Shown: in pieces, positions 45,752 through 53,962 of the stretch
Layout: every line of letters starts with the position of its first letter
Numbering within the stretch: the stretch's first letter is position 1
From: Labilithrix luteola
GTDB taxonomy: Bacteria > Myxococcota_A > Polyangia > Polyangiales > Polyangiaceae
Length of the DNA: 64,000 nt
Reading direction: 5' to 3'
Assembly: GCF_001263205.1 (NCBI RefSeq)
Contig: NZ_CP012333.1
Location: 2,232,001 to 2,296,000 of the forward strand
Translations under genes and position numbers: made by a program
The notes under the pieces: model-generated
Seen by the model: only the letters and a program-made list of their open reading frames with translations
What the model was told of the DNA's origin: nothing
The model's database searches: none

Positions 45752-46366
45752 ATGGCTCTGGAACGACGGGGGCTCGGCCACGCGTGGAGAGGCGTATTCC
45801 TCTTTGCTGTTATCGGCTGCGGGCGCGTGGCGTCCGAGGCAGTCGATGCCGGACCGAGTGACGCGGGCGACGCGGCAGTCCATGAGCCAGTCGAAGGCGA
45901 CTCGTGCACCACGGACTCCGATTGCGGCCTCAACTTGCGTTGCCTTTATTCGGTCGATGCCGGATGCGATGCACCGAAGCAGTGTCTAAAAGACCTCGGC
46001 CTAAGGCGCCTTCACTGCGGATGCAGCGGACGCGATGTGCTTGCTAGCACGGCGTCGACGGAGACGGTCGCCCACGACGGCTCTTGCAAAGGGCCTGACG
46101 TCAATTGCGACTTCGTCGCTTATGACCGCGACACGCTCAGTTCGTTGGAGAACGATGACTGCTTGAAGAAGCCGTGTCCGCCGGGCTACATCTGCGATAT
46201 CGGGCCGACCGGCGTCGTGGACGTGCCGTACCTAACGCGTTGTTATCGCGCTCCGCCACGTTGCGGCGACAAGCCTACCTGCGATTGCATCACGCCCTGC
46301 GCGTGCCCGCTTGAGCAGTGCACCGACGCTGACTCGGGCGTCCAGTGCAGCTCGCTGACTCATTGA
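45752..46366 (+). CDS. Cys-rich lipoprotein
   Basis: The 204-residue protein has a lipoprotein signal (FLFAVIGC) and a Pro/Asp/Ala linker, then about 16 Cys in short motifs (DSCTTDSDCGLNLRC, CPPGYICD, CDCITPCACPLEQC). It converges with the small lipoprotein gene at 46380. Function is unknown; it is typical of myxobacterial surface proteins. Confidence 0.8.
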   Translation: MALERRGLGHAWRGVFLFAVIGCGRVASEAVDAGPSDAGDAAVHEPVEGDSCTTDSDCGLNLRCLYSVDAGCDAPKQCLKDLGLRRLHCGCSGRDVLASTASTETVAHDGSCKGPDVNCDFVAYDRDTLSSLENDDCLKKPCPPGYICDIGPTGVVDVPYLTRCYRAPPRCGDKPTCDCITPCACPLEQCTDADSGVQCSSLTH

Positions 46367-46379
46367 CCCTGTCTGAGCA

Positions 46380-46688
46380 CTACTTTTGCACAGGGCATGG
46401 GCGCGTCGTGCACGCCAAACCTGGGCGGTTGAAGTCCGAGTTGAACGCACACTTGCACGTGTTGCACCCGTCGAGAGCTGGACACATCGTCTTTCCATCC
46501 GCCGGGCACGAGAAGAAGACGCCACCGTCCCGGTCGATGATGTCGCAGCTTGCCGGCGGCTGGCCGCTATCACCGGTGTGGGCCGATGCGTCGCTTCCAC
46601 TTTCGGTGGGATGTGAAGTCGTCTCGCCACCACAGGCCAGCAAGAGCGTCGCCGCCGCCAACCCCGCTTGCATAAGGAAGCGCCCCAT
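46380..46688 (-). CDS. Small Cys-rich lipoprotein
   Basis: ATG 46688 (MGRFLMQ) begins a 102-residue protein with lipobox ATLLLAC, a Ser/Asp linker and eight Cys in the C-terminal half (CPADGKTMCPALDGCNTCKC). It is probably a small secreted lipoprotein. Confidence 0.75.
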   Translation of the reverse strand: MGRFLMQAGLAAATLLLACGGETTSHPTESGSDASAHTGDSGQPPASCDIIDRDGGVFFSCPADGKTMCPALDGCNTCKCAFNSDFNRPGLACTTRPCPVQK

Positions 46689-46796
46689 GGCGCGAGTATA
46701 CACGAGGCCAGCTAGTGAAGCCCGGCGTGGACGTGACGCCGCGGCTGGGTCGGCTGCGCGACCATATCCAACGATCCGACGCGACGTTAGCGGAGT

Positions 46797-47156
46797 TCAG
46801 TCGTCGCCGCCGTCTTCGGGTTCGGCCGTGACCTTGAGCGGCATTTCGAACTCTCGCGCGTACTCGGTGACGGCCGCGGCCTTGGTTTCTGCGATATCGC
46901 GCGTGTAGACGCCGGCGACGCCTTTGCCCTGGCGATGGACGGCCATCATGAACTCGCTCGCCGTCGTTTCGTTCATGTGGAAGAACTGCTCGAGGACGTG
47001 AACGACGAACCACTTGGTGGTGTAGTCGTCGTTGTAGAAGACGACGCCGTAACGGCGCGCCCGGCCGACCTTCGGAGCTCGCTCGATGACGACGTCGCCA
47101 TCGCCATCGTCATCGTGGCGCGCGTCTTCGATGCGGTTGTTGGCTAGCCAGGACAT
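46797..47156 (-). CDS. clpS: ATP-dependent Clp protease adaptor ClpS
   Basis: The 119-residue protein has the N-degron-binding residues of ClpS: Asn42 and Asp43 (FYNDDYTTKWFVVHVL) and His74 (VHRQGKGVAGVYTRDIAETK). It delivers N-end-rule substrates to ClpA. The N-terminal tail (about 30 residues, DDDGDGD-rich) is the usual flexible segment. clpA is not adjacent. Confidence 0.93.
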   Translation of the reverse strand: MSWLANNRIEDARHDDDGDGDVVIERAPKVGRARRYGVVFYNDDYTTKWFVVHVLEQFFHMNETTASEFMMAVHRQGKGVAGVYTRDIAETKAAAVTEYAREFEMPLKVTAEPEDGGDD

Positions 47157-47252
47157 TCCGGCGCCAACCTTGCCACGACCGCTTCCGTTGGCAACTTCGA
47201 CCGTCCGCCGAAGGCGATGAAGCGCTCGGTCGAGCTCGAGAGAGCGGGGCGC

Positions 47253-48059
47253 TCAGGTCGAATCCCAGTGGAAGAGCAGCTCGTCGAACCTGCACTGTTC
47301 GAGGTCCCTCCGCTTGATGAAGAACTGCGCGCTTCCTCCGTCGCCCCAGCTCAGATCTCCGTAGTTCTGGAACTGGACAAGGAGAAGACTGTCTTCCCAC
47401 CCCGGCCGCGAGGCTCGCGGGTCTTGGCCGTTCTGGGAATAGTGATACCCACCGATCTTCGTTCGACCGTAACCGACCTCCGCGTGCCCGGAGTGCCGCT
47501 GGTCGGTGAGTTTCAGGTAGTCCTTCCAGGCGCGCTGGTCACGTGCGATCGCGGAATACAAATCGCGGTCAAAACGAAAGTCCGAGTTCGTCATGTACTC
47601 TTCTTCCTTCGTGAAGGAGAGAGCGTACTCGGCGACACGGTGGACCCCCGGATCGTGGTCGAAGTCGGAGAAGAGCTGCTCCGGTTCAGAGACCACTATT
47701 CGATGGTAGATGGCTCGCACTTCGGCGCCGAGGTCGTGCCAGTCGGTATCATCGACGAAGAGCTGGAGAATCCCTCCCTTCGGAAACGAGGGAAGTGGAG
47801 GCATCGCGCCGAAGTCGAGCTGAAGCAGCAACATCAACTCACGACCGGTCCTCCGATGCTTGGGCCAGGGCGTGGCGTTCGATGTGCCAGGGTAAGGAAC
47901 GTAGACGACGTCGGGCGGATGATCCGCGGGAAAGAAGGGCACGCCGCCGATCTTGCTTCGGTAGAGCGGCGTGCTCTCGCGCTTCAACGAAAGAAGCACG
48001 GTGGGTGCGGCGGTTGCTTCGATGCGCTTCTGCCACGGCGCGAGGGAACGGGGAAACAT
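47253..48059 (-). CDS. DUF1963 (YwqG-like) protein
   Basis: The 268-residue protein shows the DUF1963 pattern: SKIGGVPFFP near the start, LLLQLDFGAMPPLPSFPKGGILQLF, IGGYHYSQNGQDPR, and the end GDGGSAQFFIKRRDLEQCRFDELLFHWD. It is soluble, with no catalytic motif known. Such proteins occur near toxin or suppressor genes. It is alone on its strand between clpS and a membrane protein. Confidence 0.88.
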   Translation of the reverse strand: MFPRSLAPWQKRIEATAAPTVLLSLKRESTPLYRSKIGGVPFFPADHPPDVVYVPYPGTSNATPWPKHRRTGRELMLLLQLDFGAMPPLPSFPKGGILQLFVDDTDWHDLGAEVRAIYHRIVVSEPEQLFSDFDHDPGVHRVAEYALSFTKEEEYMTNSDFRFDRDLYSAIARDQRAWKDYLKLTDQRHSGHAEVGYGRTKIGGYHYSQNGQDPRASRPGWEDSLLLVQFQNYGDLSWGDGGSAQFFIKRRDLEQCRFDELLFHWDST

Positions 48060-48107
48060 GAGGCAGTGCTCGTCCAGGTGCTGTGGCTGACGCCGCGATT
48101 GCGTGAG

Positions 48108-48584
48108 CTACGGCGCGGCGTGACGCGCGCGTTCGACGCGGTCCCGAATGGCGGCAAGGAAGCGGTCGCGTTTGAGGATATTCTTCAGTCCGACGAGATC
48201 GGCGCCTTTGCCGTGCACGAGACGCACGCCCCGCGGGAGGGAACCGCGGGGGCTATTGTCTTCGTATTCGTAAGCGTCCGTGATTTCGCGAAACGGAATG
48301 AAGCGATGGCGCCATAGCCAACGAAGCTCGACTCCCTCGGGTTGCAACACGACCCGAGTCGGCACGTAGGCGAGGCAGAACGCCAGCACGCTCGCTGCAA
48401 CCGCGATGACGAGCGCGATGTTCAGAAGCGTTCCGAGCAGAGGTCCGACGTCGGGCAAGGAGAATCTCAACATCGGAAGCCCCGGCACGGCGATCACCGC
48501 CAAAACGGTGTTGTGCCTCGTTCTTGCGCGCATCGGGGATAGGGCCAGTAACTTTTCTCCGACATGCATTGGCGAGCCACTCAT
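48108..48584 (-). CDS. Small membrane protein with PH-like domain
   Basis: The 158-residue protein (ATG 48584, or 48569) has one long hydrophobic segment (LLNIALVIAVAASVLAFCLAYV), then a soluble region with bacterial PH-domain features (RVVLQPEGVELRWLWRHRFIPFREITDAYEYED). Function is unknown. Its stop lies 49 bp upstream of the DUF1963 start, on the same strand. Confidence 0.65.
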   Translation of the reverse strand: MSGSPMHVGEKLLALSPMRARTRHNTVLAVIAVPGLPMLRFSLPDVGPLLGTLLNIALVIAVAASVLAFCLAYVPTRVVLQPEGVELRWLWRHRFIPFREITDAYEYEDNSPRGSLPRGVRLVHGKGADLVGLKNILKRDRFLAAIRDRVERARHAAP

Positions 48585-49205
48585 GATGGCTTGAGTTAAG
48601 AACTACGCAACCACGTGCGAGCCAAATGGGAACGGAGCCCTTCGCTATTGTTCCGGCACGAACCTTGACGTCGTCGTTGCAGCGGCCGACTTTTCCTTCG
48701 GCGCCAGCCACCCGCGGCGAACGCCGGGCGCGCGCCTTTTGTACGACGTCATGGCGTGGTTACTCCGGGGCGCCATCTTTCCGTGCACTTGCCTTCCGTC
48801 GAGGCCTGGTCCGATCTGCGCACCATCGGTGGCACCGGGGGCGCCCGCGGGCTCGGGCGGTGAAGCGTCGTCCGACGCTGGGCTGCTCGGCGTGGGAGCG
48901 GGAGCTGGCGCATGTACCGGATCCGGTCCGCCACATCGACGTCGGCGCGCGCTATTCACGTTGTTCACGCCGCGTTCGACAGCACTCCAGTCGTCTTCAC
49001 CGTCGATGAACAGCTTCCGCCGCGCATCCGCGTGAAGCTGCTCTTCTCCGGACGGCTGCGATGACAAGGCGCCGACGACTCCGATGAGCAACGCAGCAAC
49101 CCCGGTGACCCCCGCGGCGGCGGCGAGCGTACGATTCCGATCTCCGACCGCCGCCGCGGTGCCGAGGGGTAGAGAAAGGTCGAAGAGACGAGCGCGCTCG
49201 CGCGC
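48585..49205. other. Region with a possible decayed TM protein
   Basis: A minus-strand frame (about 49170-48645) gives a hydrophobic segment (AAAAGVTGVAALLIGVVGAL), then a Pro/Ala/Ser-rich segment (APAPAPTPSSPASDDASP). A short plus-strand frame near 48920-49064 also looks coding (AIHVVHAAFDSTPVVFTV). I cannot assign either with confidence. Confidence 0.25.
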
Positions 49206-49808
49206 TTACTTGGACGGACGGAGCCCGGCGAGCAGAATGTCGACATAGCGACGCGCCGACCGCTCCGGCTCGGGCCCGGAACGCGCCGCGAGCTCGATGC
49301 CGCAGAGAAGACGCCGCAGGTCGCTCCCCGTCACCGACGCGCGTACGACCCTCGCCTTTCGCGCGCGTGCGAGCAACGCCTCGGCGTTCTCGTTGAGCGC
49401 GACGAAGCGCGGTGACGTTTGCAGCTCGACGTCCTGCGAGACGAGCTGCTGCCCCAACGCTGCGTGGCGAAGCTCGAGGTCGACGATACCGTGAACCATG
49501 AGCGAGAGCGCCTTCGCGGCATCCGGCTCACCCGCACACGACGCCATGATCGCCTCGAGCTCAGCCAGAGGACCTTCGAGCAGAGCGAGCAGCAACGCTC
49601 GCTGATCAGGGAAATGACGGTAGACGGTGCCGACCCCCACGCCCGCAAGTGCCGCGAGCTCGTTGAACGAAGGCGCGAGATTCCCCGTTTGCACCATCCG
49701 AGCCGCGACGGTGAGCAAGCGCTCGCGGTTCTTCCTCGCGTCTGCTCTCTGCTCGGACAACGCCACGAAGCCTACCACGACGCGGATTGAGGGCTTGCCA
49801 CCGTGCAT
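49206..49808 (-). CDS. TetR/AcrR family regulator
   Basis: The 200-residue protein has a TetR helix-turn-helix at about residues 20-70 (RERLLTVAARMVQTGNLAPSFNELAALAGVGVGTVYRHFPDQ). It starts at ATG 49808; GTG 49766 would give a more standard N-terminus. A perfect dyad directly precedes it, shared with the divergent SDR gene, so it probably represses both. Confidence 0.9.
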   Translation of the reverse strand: MHGGKPSIRVVVGFVALSEQRADARKNRERLLTVAARMVQTGNLAPSFNELAALAGVGVGTVYRHFPDQRALLLALLEGPLAELEAIMASCAGEPDAAKALSLMVHGIVDLELRHAALGQQLVSQDVELQTSPRFVALNENAEALLARARKARVVRASVTGSDLRRLLCGIELAARSGPEPERSARRYVDILLAGLRPSK

Positions 49809-49831
49809 TAAGCGGATAGTTTATCCGCTTA
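49809..49831. promoter_or_regulatory. TetR operator TAAGCGGATA-GTT-TATCCGCTTA
   Basis: Arms of 10 bp are perfect complements around GTT. The left end abuts the TetR ATG; the right end is the first base of the SDR ATG at 49831. Regulator binding would block both genes. Confidence 0.8.
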
Positions 49832-50661
49832 TGAGAACCTTCCTCGTCACCGGCGCAAACAGCGGCCTCGGCGCGACGCTCACACGAATGCTCGCGGTAC
49901 GTGGCCATCACGTCGTCATGGCGGTCCGCGACGTGAACGCTGGCGAAGAGACGCGCGCGAGCATTCTCCGCGCAGCCCCCGAGGCGCGGCTTGAAGTCGA
50001 GCCTCTCGACCTCCTCGACATCGCGTCCGTTCGCGCGCTCGCCGCGAAAGTGCGCGACGTCGACGTCCTCGTCAACAACGCAGGCGTCGGGCTCGTTCGG
50101 AAGGCGCTCACGCCCGGCGGTGTCGTCCTCCCGTTCGCGACGAACCACTTGGGGCACTTCGCGCTGACAGCGCTGCTCTTCGACCGGCTCGCGCAGCGCG
50201 ACGATGCTCGCGTCGTCACCGTCACGTCTTTCATCGTGAAGCGCGATCGCATCGACCTCTCGAGCATCGACGGCAGCCGGTACGACCAGCGCGGCGCTTA
50301 CGCGCAGAGCAAGCTCGCCAACCTCCTCTTCGGCGTCGAGCTGAGTCGCCGCAGTCGTGCGGTGAAGAGCATCCTCGCGCATCCGGGGATGGTCATGACA
50401 CCTCTCCAACGAAAGCCCCAAGGTCTGATGGGGATCGCGTCGCGCGCGTTCTCTGCCCTCTTCGCCCGGCCCGTCGAGTATGGCGCAGCCGCGCTGCTCG
50501 AGGCCGCGATCGGAGACTCGGCAAGCGGCGATCTCTGGGGCCCCGGCCACGCCGTCGGCGATCCTCCGCTGAAGGAGACGTGGCGTTCGATGACCGATAT
50601 CGAAGGCGCCAAAGCGCTGTGGCGACGCTCCGAAGAGCTAACAGGTATTTCGTTCCTCTAG
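49831..50661 (+). CDS. Short-chain dehydrogenase/reductase (SDR)
   Basis: The 276-residue enzyme has the cofactor motif TGANSGLG (7-14), NNAG (82-85), Ser133 and the catalytic pair Tyr157/Lys161 (YAQSK). It uses NAD(P)H to reduce a carbonyl; the substrate is unknown. No Shine-Dalgarno precedes ATG 49831, so it may be translated leaderless. It is divergent from, and likely regulated by, the TetR gene. Confidence 0.93.
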   Translation: MRTFLVTGANSGLGATLTRMLAVRGHHVVMAVRDVNAGEETRASILRAAPEARLEVEPLDLLDIASVRALAAKVRDVDVLVNNAGVGLVRKALTPGGVVLPFATNHLGHFALTALLFDRLAQRDDARVVTVTSFIVKRDRIDLSSIDGSRYDQRGAYAQSKLANLLFGVELSRRSRAVKSILAHPGMVMTPLQRKPQGLMGIASRAFSALFARPVEYGAAALLEAAIGDSASGDLWGPGHAVGDPPLKETWRSMTDIEGAKALWRRSEELTGISFL

Positions 50662-50684
50662 CCCGGTCGGTCGCACCTCCCACG

Positions 50685-50708
50685 ATTCGATTCCCGGCGC
50701 CTCCACCA
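50685..50708 (+). other. tmRNA/tRNA 3'-end-like sequence, possible attachment site
   Basis: The segment contains a T-loop-like TTCGATTC followed by CCCGGCGCCTCCACCA, as at the 3' end of many ssrA (tmRNA) genes including CCA. The left half of the T-stem does not pair and there is no RNA gene body upstream. It may therefore be the att remnant left by an element that inserts into ssrA. It could also be chance. Confidence 0.4.
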
Positions 50709-50879
50709 CGGGACCTAGGAAAAGACGAGGTCCCGTTGCTTTGCGGAGAGCGTCGCACGCCCGTCGCAAGGGCGATGACGACACCGCCCTCGCCGGCGCT
50801 ATCGGTCGGCAATGGTGACCGAGCCACGTCTCGCTCCAGGGGCTCGGACGTGTCGATGGGGTGACCGTGCGCGAGGAGG

Positions 50880-52226
50880 TCACGCCTTCGTCGGGATCCA
50901 CGAGCCGTGCACTCCCGCAGGCACGTGGCGGGGAAGCTCGACGACCGCGACGGGCTCTCCCGCGATGTTCGTTGCGTCGAGCACGAGGAGCTCCGCGGGC
51001 GACTGGTCGGCGTTGCTGACCACGGTGAGGAGGTAGCCAGCGTCCTCGCTCGTCGCTCCGGCCGCGGGAACGAAGACGCCTTCGCTCGGCAGCTGCCCGG
51101 GCCGGAAGGTGCGTAGCTGGTGGGCGCCCGTGGTCAGGTCGTGCTTCGCCATGGCCCACGGGCCCTCCTCGCCCGCCGGGAGTGCCAGCGCGTACCCGTA
51201 CCGGAACGGCTCCCCGATGAAGGCGGGATTGACCGCCGGGAACTCGACGACGAGGTCATCGACGGTCTGGGATCGGAGAAGGCCCTTCTCGGGGTCGAGC
51301 GTCCAGCGCCGGTGCTTCGTACCGGTCAGGAGGCTCGGGCCTCGGTCGGGCCGCCCGGCCCACCACGCTGTGGAGCGCTCCCATGCGGCGTGGTCGAACG
51401 CAGGGGCATCGAGGACAACCCGGCCCTCCGCGTCGTCATAGGCGTTCGTGACGTGAAGGACGTAGAGGGGGTCGACCTCGAACCACCGGATCGCGCCGCT
51501 CTCACGGGACATGATCCCAATGCGCGCTGGGTAGTCGGAGTTCCAGGCGTAGGGCATGCCCGACGTATCGTTCTTGTCGAACACCACGGGCATGTCGAAC
51601 CAGACGATGTGACGCCGAGTGATGGCGAAGTCGTGCATCAGCGAGGGGCCGGCTCCCGGCACGACCTCGGCACGCACGATGTCACCCTTGGGCGATGCAA
51701 CGTAGTACGTGAGGTATGGAGGAAAAGGCCCATAACCGAAGAAGTGCAGCTCTCCCGTGCGAGGGTCGATCTTCGGGTGTGCCCCCATCGCCGTCGTGAG
51801 CTTGCCCCCGAAGTCGAACGCGCCGACGGTGTCGAGCTCCGGTGTGACCTGGAAGGGAAGGCCCGCCTCGTTGAGGGCGAGAATGCGGCCCGCATGGCCG
51901 ATAGCGTGCGTACCCGCGGTGTGCGCGGTCAGGTCGAGGCCGCGCTCGGTCATGTAAGGCGCGCCCGCGAGGGCCGGCGTGCGGACCCAGCGGTTGCGGT
52001 AGGCGTCGGCGCGCCCTTCACGGAGCCGGATCCCATGCAGCATGCCGCTGCCCTGAAACCAGTGAACGGGCACCACGCCCGGCGTTGGGTTGTGACCGTT
52101 GCGTACGAGCTGTCCGTCGAGCTCGCGAGGGAGGGCGCCGTGCACGCGCAGCTGCGTGACCGTGATTTCGTCGGAGACCGGCGCGAACGGACCGGACAAG
52201 AATGGCGGAGTGGTGAGCGTGGACAT
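50880..52226 (-). CDS. Carotenoid cleavage oxygenase
   Basis: The 448-residue enzyme has the four iron-binding His of the RPE65/CCD family: His150 (GAHPKID), His198 (LMHDFAIT), His258 (VLHVTNAYDD) and His440 (GVHGSWIP). It cleaves carotenoid or related polyene/stilbene double bonds with O2. It is 15 bp downstream of the MFS gene on the same strand, so export or import of the product by that transporter is plausible. Confidence 0.93.
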   Translation of the reverse strand: MSTLTTPPFLSGPFAPVSDEITVTQLRVHGALPRELDGQLVRNGHNPTPGVVPVHWFQGSGMLHGIRLREGRADAYRNRWVRTPALAGAPYMTERGLDLTAHTAGTHAIGHAGRILALNEAGLPFQVTPELDTVGAFDFGGKLTTAMGAHPKIDPRTGELHFFGYGPFPPYLTYYVASPKGDIVRAEVVPGAGPSLMHDFAITRRHIVWFDMPVVFDKNDTSGMPYAWNSDYPARIGIMSRESGAIRWFEVDPLYVLHVTNAYDDAEGRVVLDAPAFDHAAWERSTAWWAGRPDRGPSLLTGTKHRRWTLDPEKGLLRSQTVDDLVVEFPAVNPAFIGEPFRYGYALALPAGEEGPWAMAKHDLTTGAHQLRTFRPGQLPSEGVFVPAAGATSEDAGYLLTVVSNADQSPAELLVLDATNIAGEPVAVVELPRHVPAGVHGSWIPTKA

Positions 52227-52241
52227 GGTTTTCCTTGCGTG

Positions 52242-53729
52242 TCAGGGATGTTGACTGGGTTCGTGGTTATCGACTGCGGAGGTGGAGAGCGCCGTCGGCC
52301 GGGGAGCGCGCAGCGCCAGGAGCGTGGCGACGCCGGTGAGCACGGACGCCGCGAGAAACGCTGTGCGGTAGCCCTCGGTCAGGGCGGCCACGCCGGGCTC
52401 TGCGGCGCTACCGGTGCGGCTCGCGGCGAGGGAGACGAGCAGGGCCAAGCCCATGGCGCCGCCGCACTGGCGCGTGGCGTTCACCAGTCCACTCGCAAGG
52501 CCGGACTCGGCCGGCGCGACGCCGTGCGTGCCGAGACTGGTCAGCTCGACGAAGGCGACACCGAGGCCGAGGCCGACGAGGAGCGACGGGCCGAGGAGGT
52601 GTCCGAGGAAAGTTGCGTCGACCCGGATCCGACTGAACCCGGCGAGCCCAACGGTGAGGAGCACGAGGCCGCCGACGAGCGTGGTCCTGGCCCCCAGGCG
52701 CACAGTGATACGGCGGACCTGCGTCGAAGCGACCATGATCGCCACCGCGAGCGGTAGCTGCGTGAGCCCGGTGCGGAGCGCGCTGTAGCCGAGGACCTGC
52801 TGCTGGTAGAGGGGCAGGAAGAAGAAGAGCGCGAGCCAGGCGCCGCCCACGAGCGTCATCGCAGCGTTGGCGAAGCGCACGCTCGGGTTGGCGAAGAGGC
52901 CTAGGCGCACCAAGGGCGCCATGCTCCTTCGCTCGACCTCGACGAAGGCGACGAGCAGAAGGGCCCCGATCACGAAGAGCCCCATCGTGCGCGTCGAGAG
53001 CCAGCCGTGGTGCGTGATGCCCGCGAGGCTGAACGTGAGCAGGCCCAACGCACCGGTGACAAGGACCGCCCCGAGGACATCGAAGGTCGGGCGGTCAGAG
53101 GACTCGGTTGAAGAGGTGCCCTGTGAAGACGGCATGACGAGGGACAACCCCACGAACGGCAACGCCGCGACGAACACGGAGCGCCACCCGAACGTCGTCG
53201 TGAGCATCCCTCCCGCGATCACGCCCGCGGCCCCTCCTGCTCCAGACACGACTCCCCAGACGGCGAGCGCCACGCTTCGCGCATGGCCTTTCGGATAGAG
53301 GGTGAGCGCGATGGAGAGCGCTGCAGGTGACAAGACGGCGGCGGCGATCCCCTGCAGGCCCCGGAAGGCGATCAGAAAACCAGCCCCGGGCGCGACGGCA
53401 GCGCCGAGCGAGGTAACGCCGAAGGCCGCCAGCGACACCGTAAACACGCGGCTCCGTCCGAAGACATCCGCCGCCCGTCCACCCGCGAGGAGCAAGCCTC
53501 CAAAGGCCAGGACGTAGGCATTGATCACCCACGTCAGCTCGACGGGGCTGAGCCCCAGACCTAGGCGAATCGACGGCAGCGCGATGTTGACGACCGATGT
53601 GTTCATCACCACGACGAACTGGGCCAAGGCCAGCGAGAGCAATGGCCGGAGGTCGCTGCCGGCTTGCACCGTCGAGGACGCTGCCGAGGCCCAAGGAGCT
53701 GAGCCCCTCACGGTGACACCCATTCGCAT
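52242..53729 (-). CDS. MFS transporter, DHA2 family (14 TM)
   Basis: The 495-residue protein starts at ATG 53729 or 53723. It has motif A (GGRAADVFGRSRVFTVSLAAF), motif C-like GVVSGAGGAAGVIAGGM and about 14 TM segments, as in EmrB/QacA. It is probably a proton-coupled multidrug exporter. It overlaps the end of a small Zn-ribbon gene and precedes the carotenoid oxygenase gene. Confidence 0.9.
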   Translation of the reverse strand: MRMGVTVRGSAPWASAASSTVQAGSDLRPLLSLALAQFVVVMNTSVVNIALPSIRLGLGLSPVELTWVINAYVLAFGGLLLAGGRAADVFGRSRVFTVSLAAFGVTSLGAAVAPGAGFLIAFRGLQGIAAAVLSPAALSIALTLYPKGHARSVALAVWGVVSGAGGAAGVIAGGMLTTTFGWRSVFVAALPFVGLSLVMPSSQGTSSTESSDRPTFDVLGAVLVTGALGLLTFSLAGITHHGWLSTRTMGLFVIGALLLVAFVEVERRSMAPLVRLGLFANPSVRFANAAMTLVGGAWLALFFFLPLYQQQVLGYSALRTGLTQLPLAVAIMVASTQVRRITVRLGARTTLVGGLVLLTVGLAGFSRIRVDATFLGHLLGPSLLVGLGLGVAFVELTSLGTHGVAPAESGLASGLVNATRQCGGAMGLALLVSLAASRTGSAAEPGVAALTEGYRTAFLAASVLTGVATLLALRAPRPTALSTSAVDNHEPSQHP

Positions 53730-53935
53730 TTTCGGGTGATCCCCTTGCCGCACCATCGACATGCACGAACCTCGATGCAGAGATTCGCGGACCAGCCACG
53801 GATCAGGCGCTCTACCTCCGTGGATTCGATGCGAGCAACGAGCTCGAGCGCCGCCCACTCGTCGAACGTTGCTCGGCATGCCGAGCAACTTGCTTCGGGA
53901 TCCATCAGCACCACCTCGCCGTTTCGGATTGCCAT
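53708..53935 (-). CDS. Small zinc-ribbon protein
   Basis: The 75-residue protein (ATG 53935) has two Cys pairs, C-x2-C (SCSACRATF) and C-x2-C (RACRWCGKG), with helices between: a likely small zinc ribbon. Its stop overlaps the start region of the MFS gene by about 20 bp, so they may be coupled. It is easily missed because the MFS frame is also open here. Function is unknown. Confidence 0.5.
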   Translation of the reverse strand: MAIRNGEVVLMDPEASCSACRATFDEWAALELVARIESTEVERLIRGWSANLCIEVRACRWCGKGITRKCEWVSP

Positions 53936-53962
53936 TCGACCGAGCCCCGATGGCCGCACGAA

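Noticed and set aside
50620..50708. Complete tRNA or tmRNA gene
   Set aside because: The T-stem does not pair and the rest of the cloverleaf is absent; only the 3' end resembles an RNA gene.
51120..52757. Plus-strand open frame across the carotenoid oxygenase and MFS genes
   Set aside because: It covers two well-supported minus-strand genes and has no recognisable domain.
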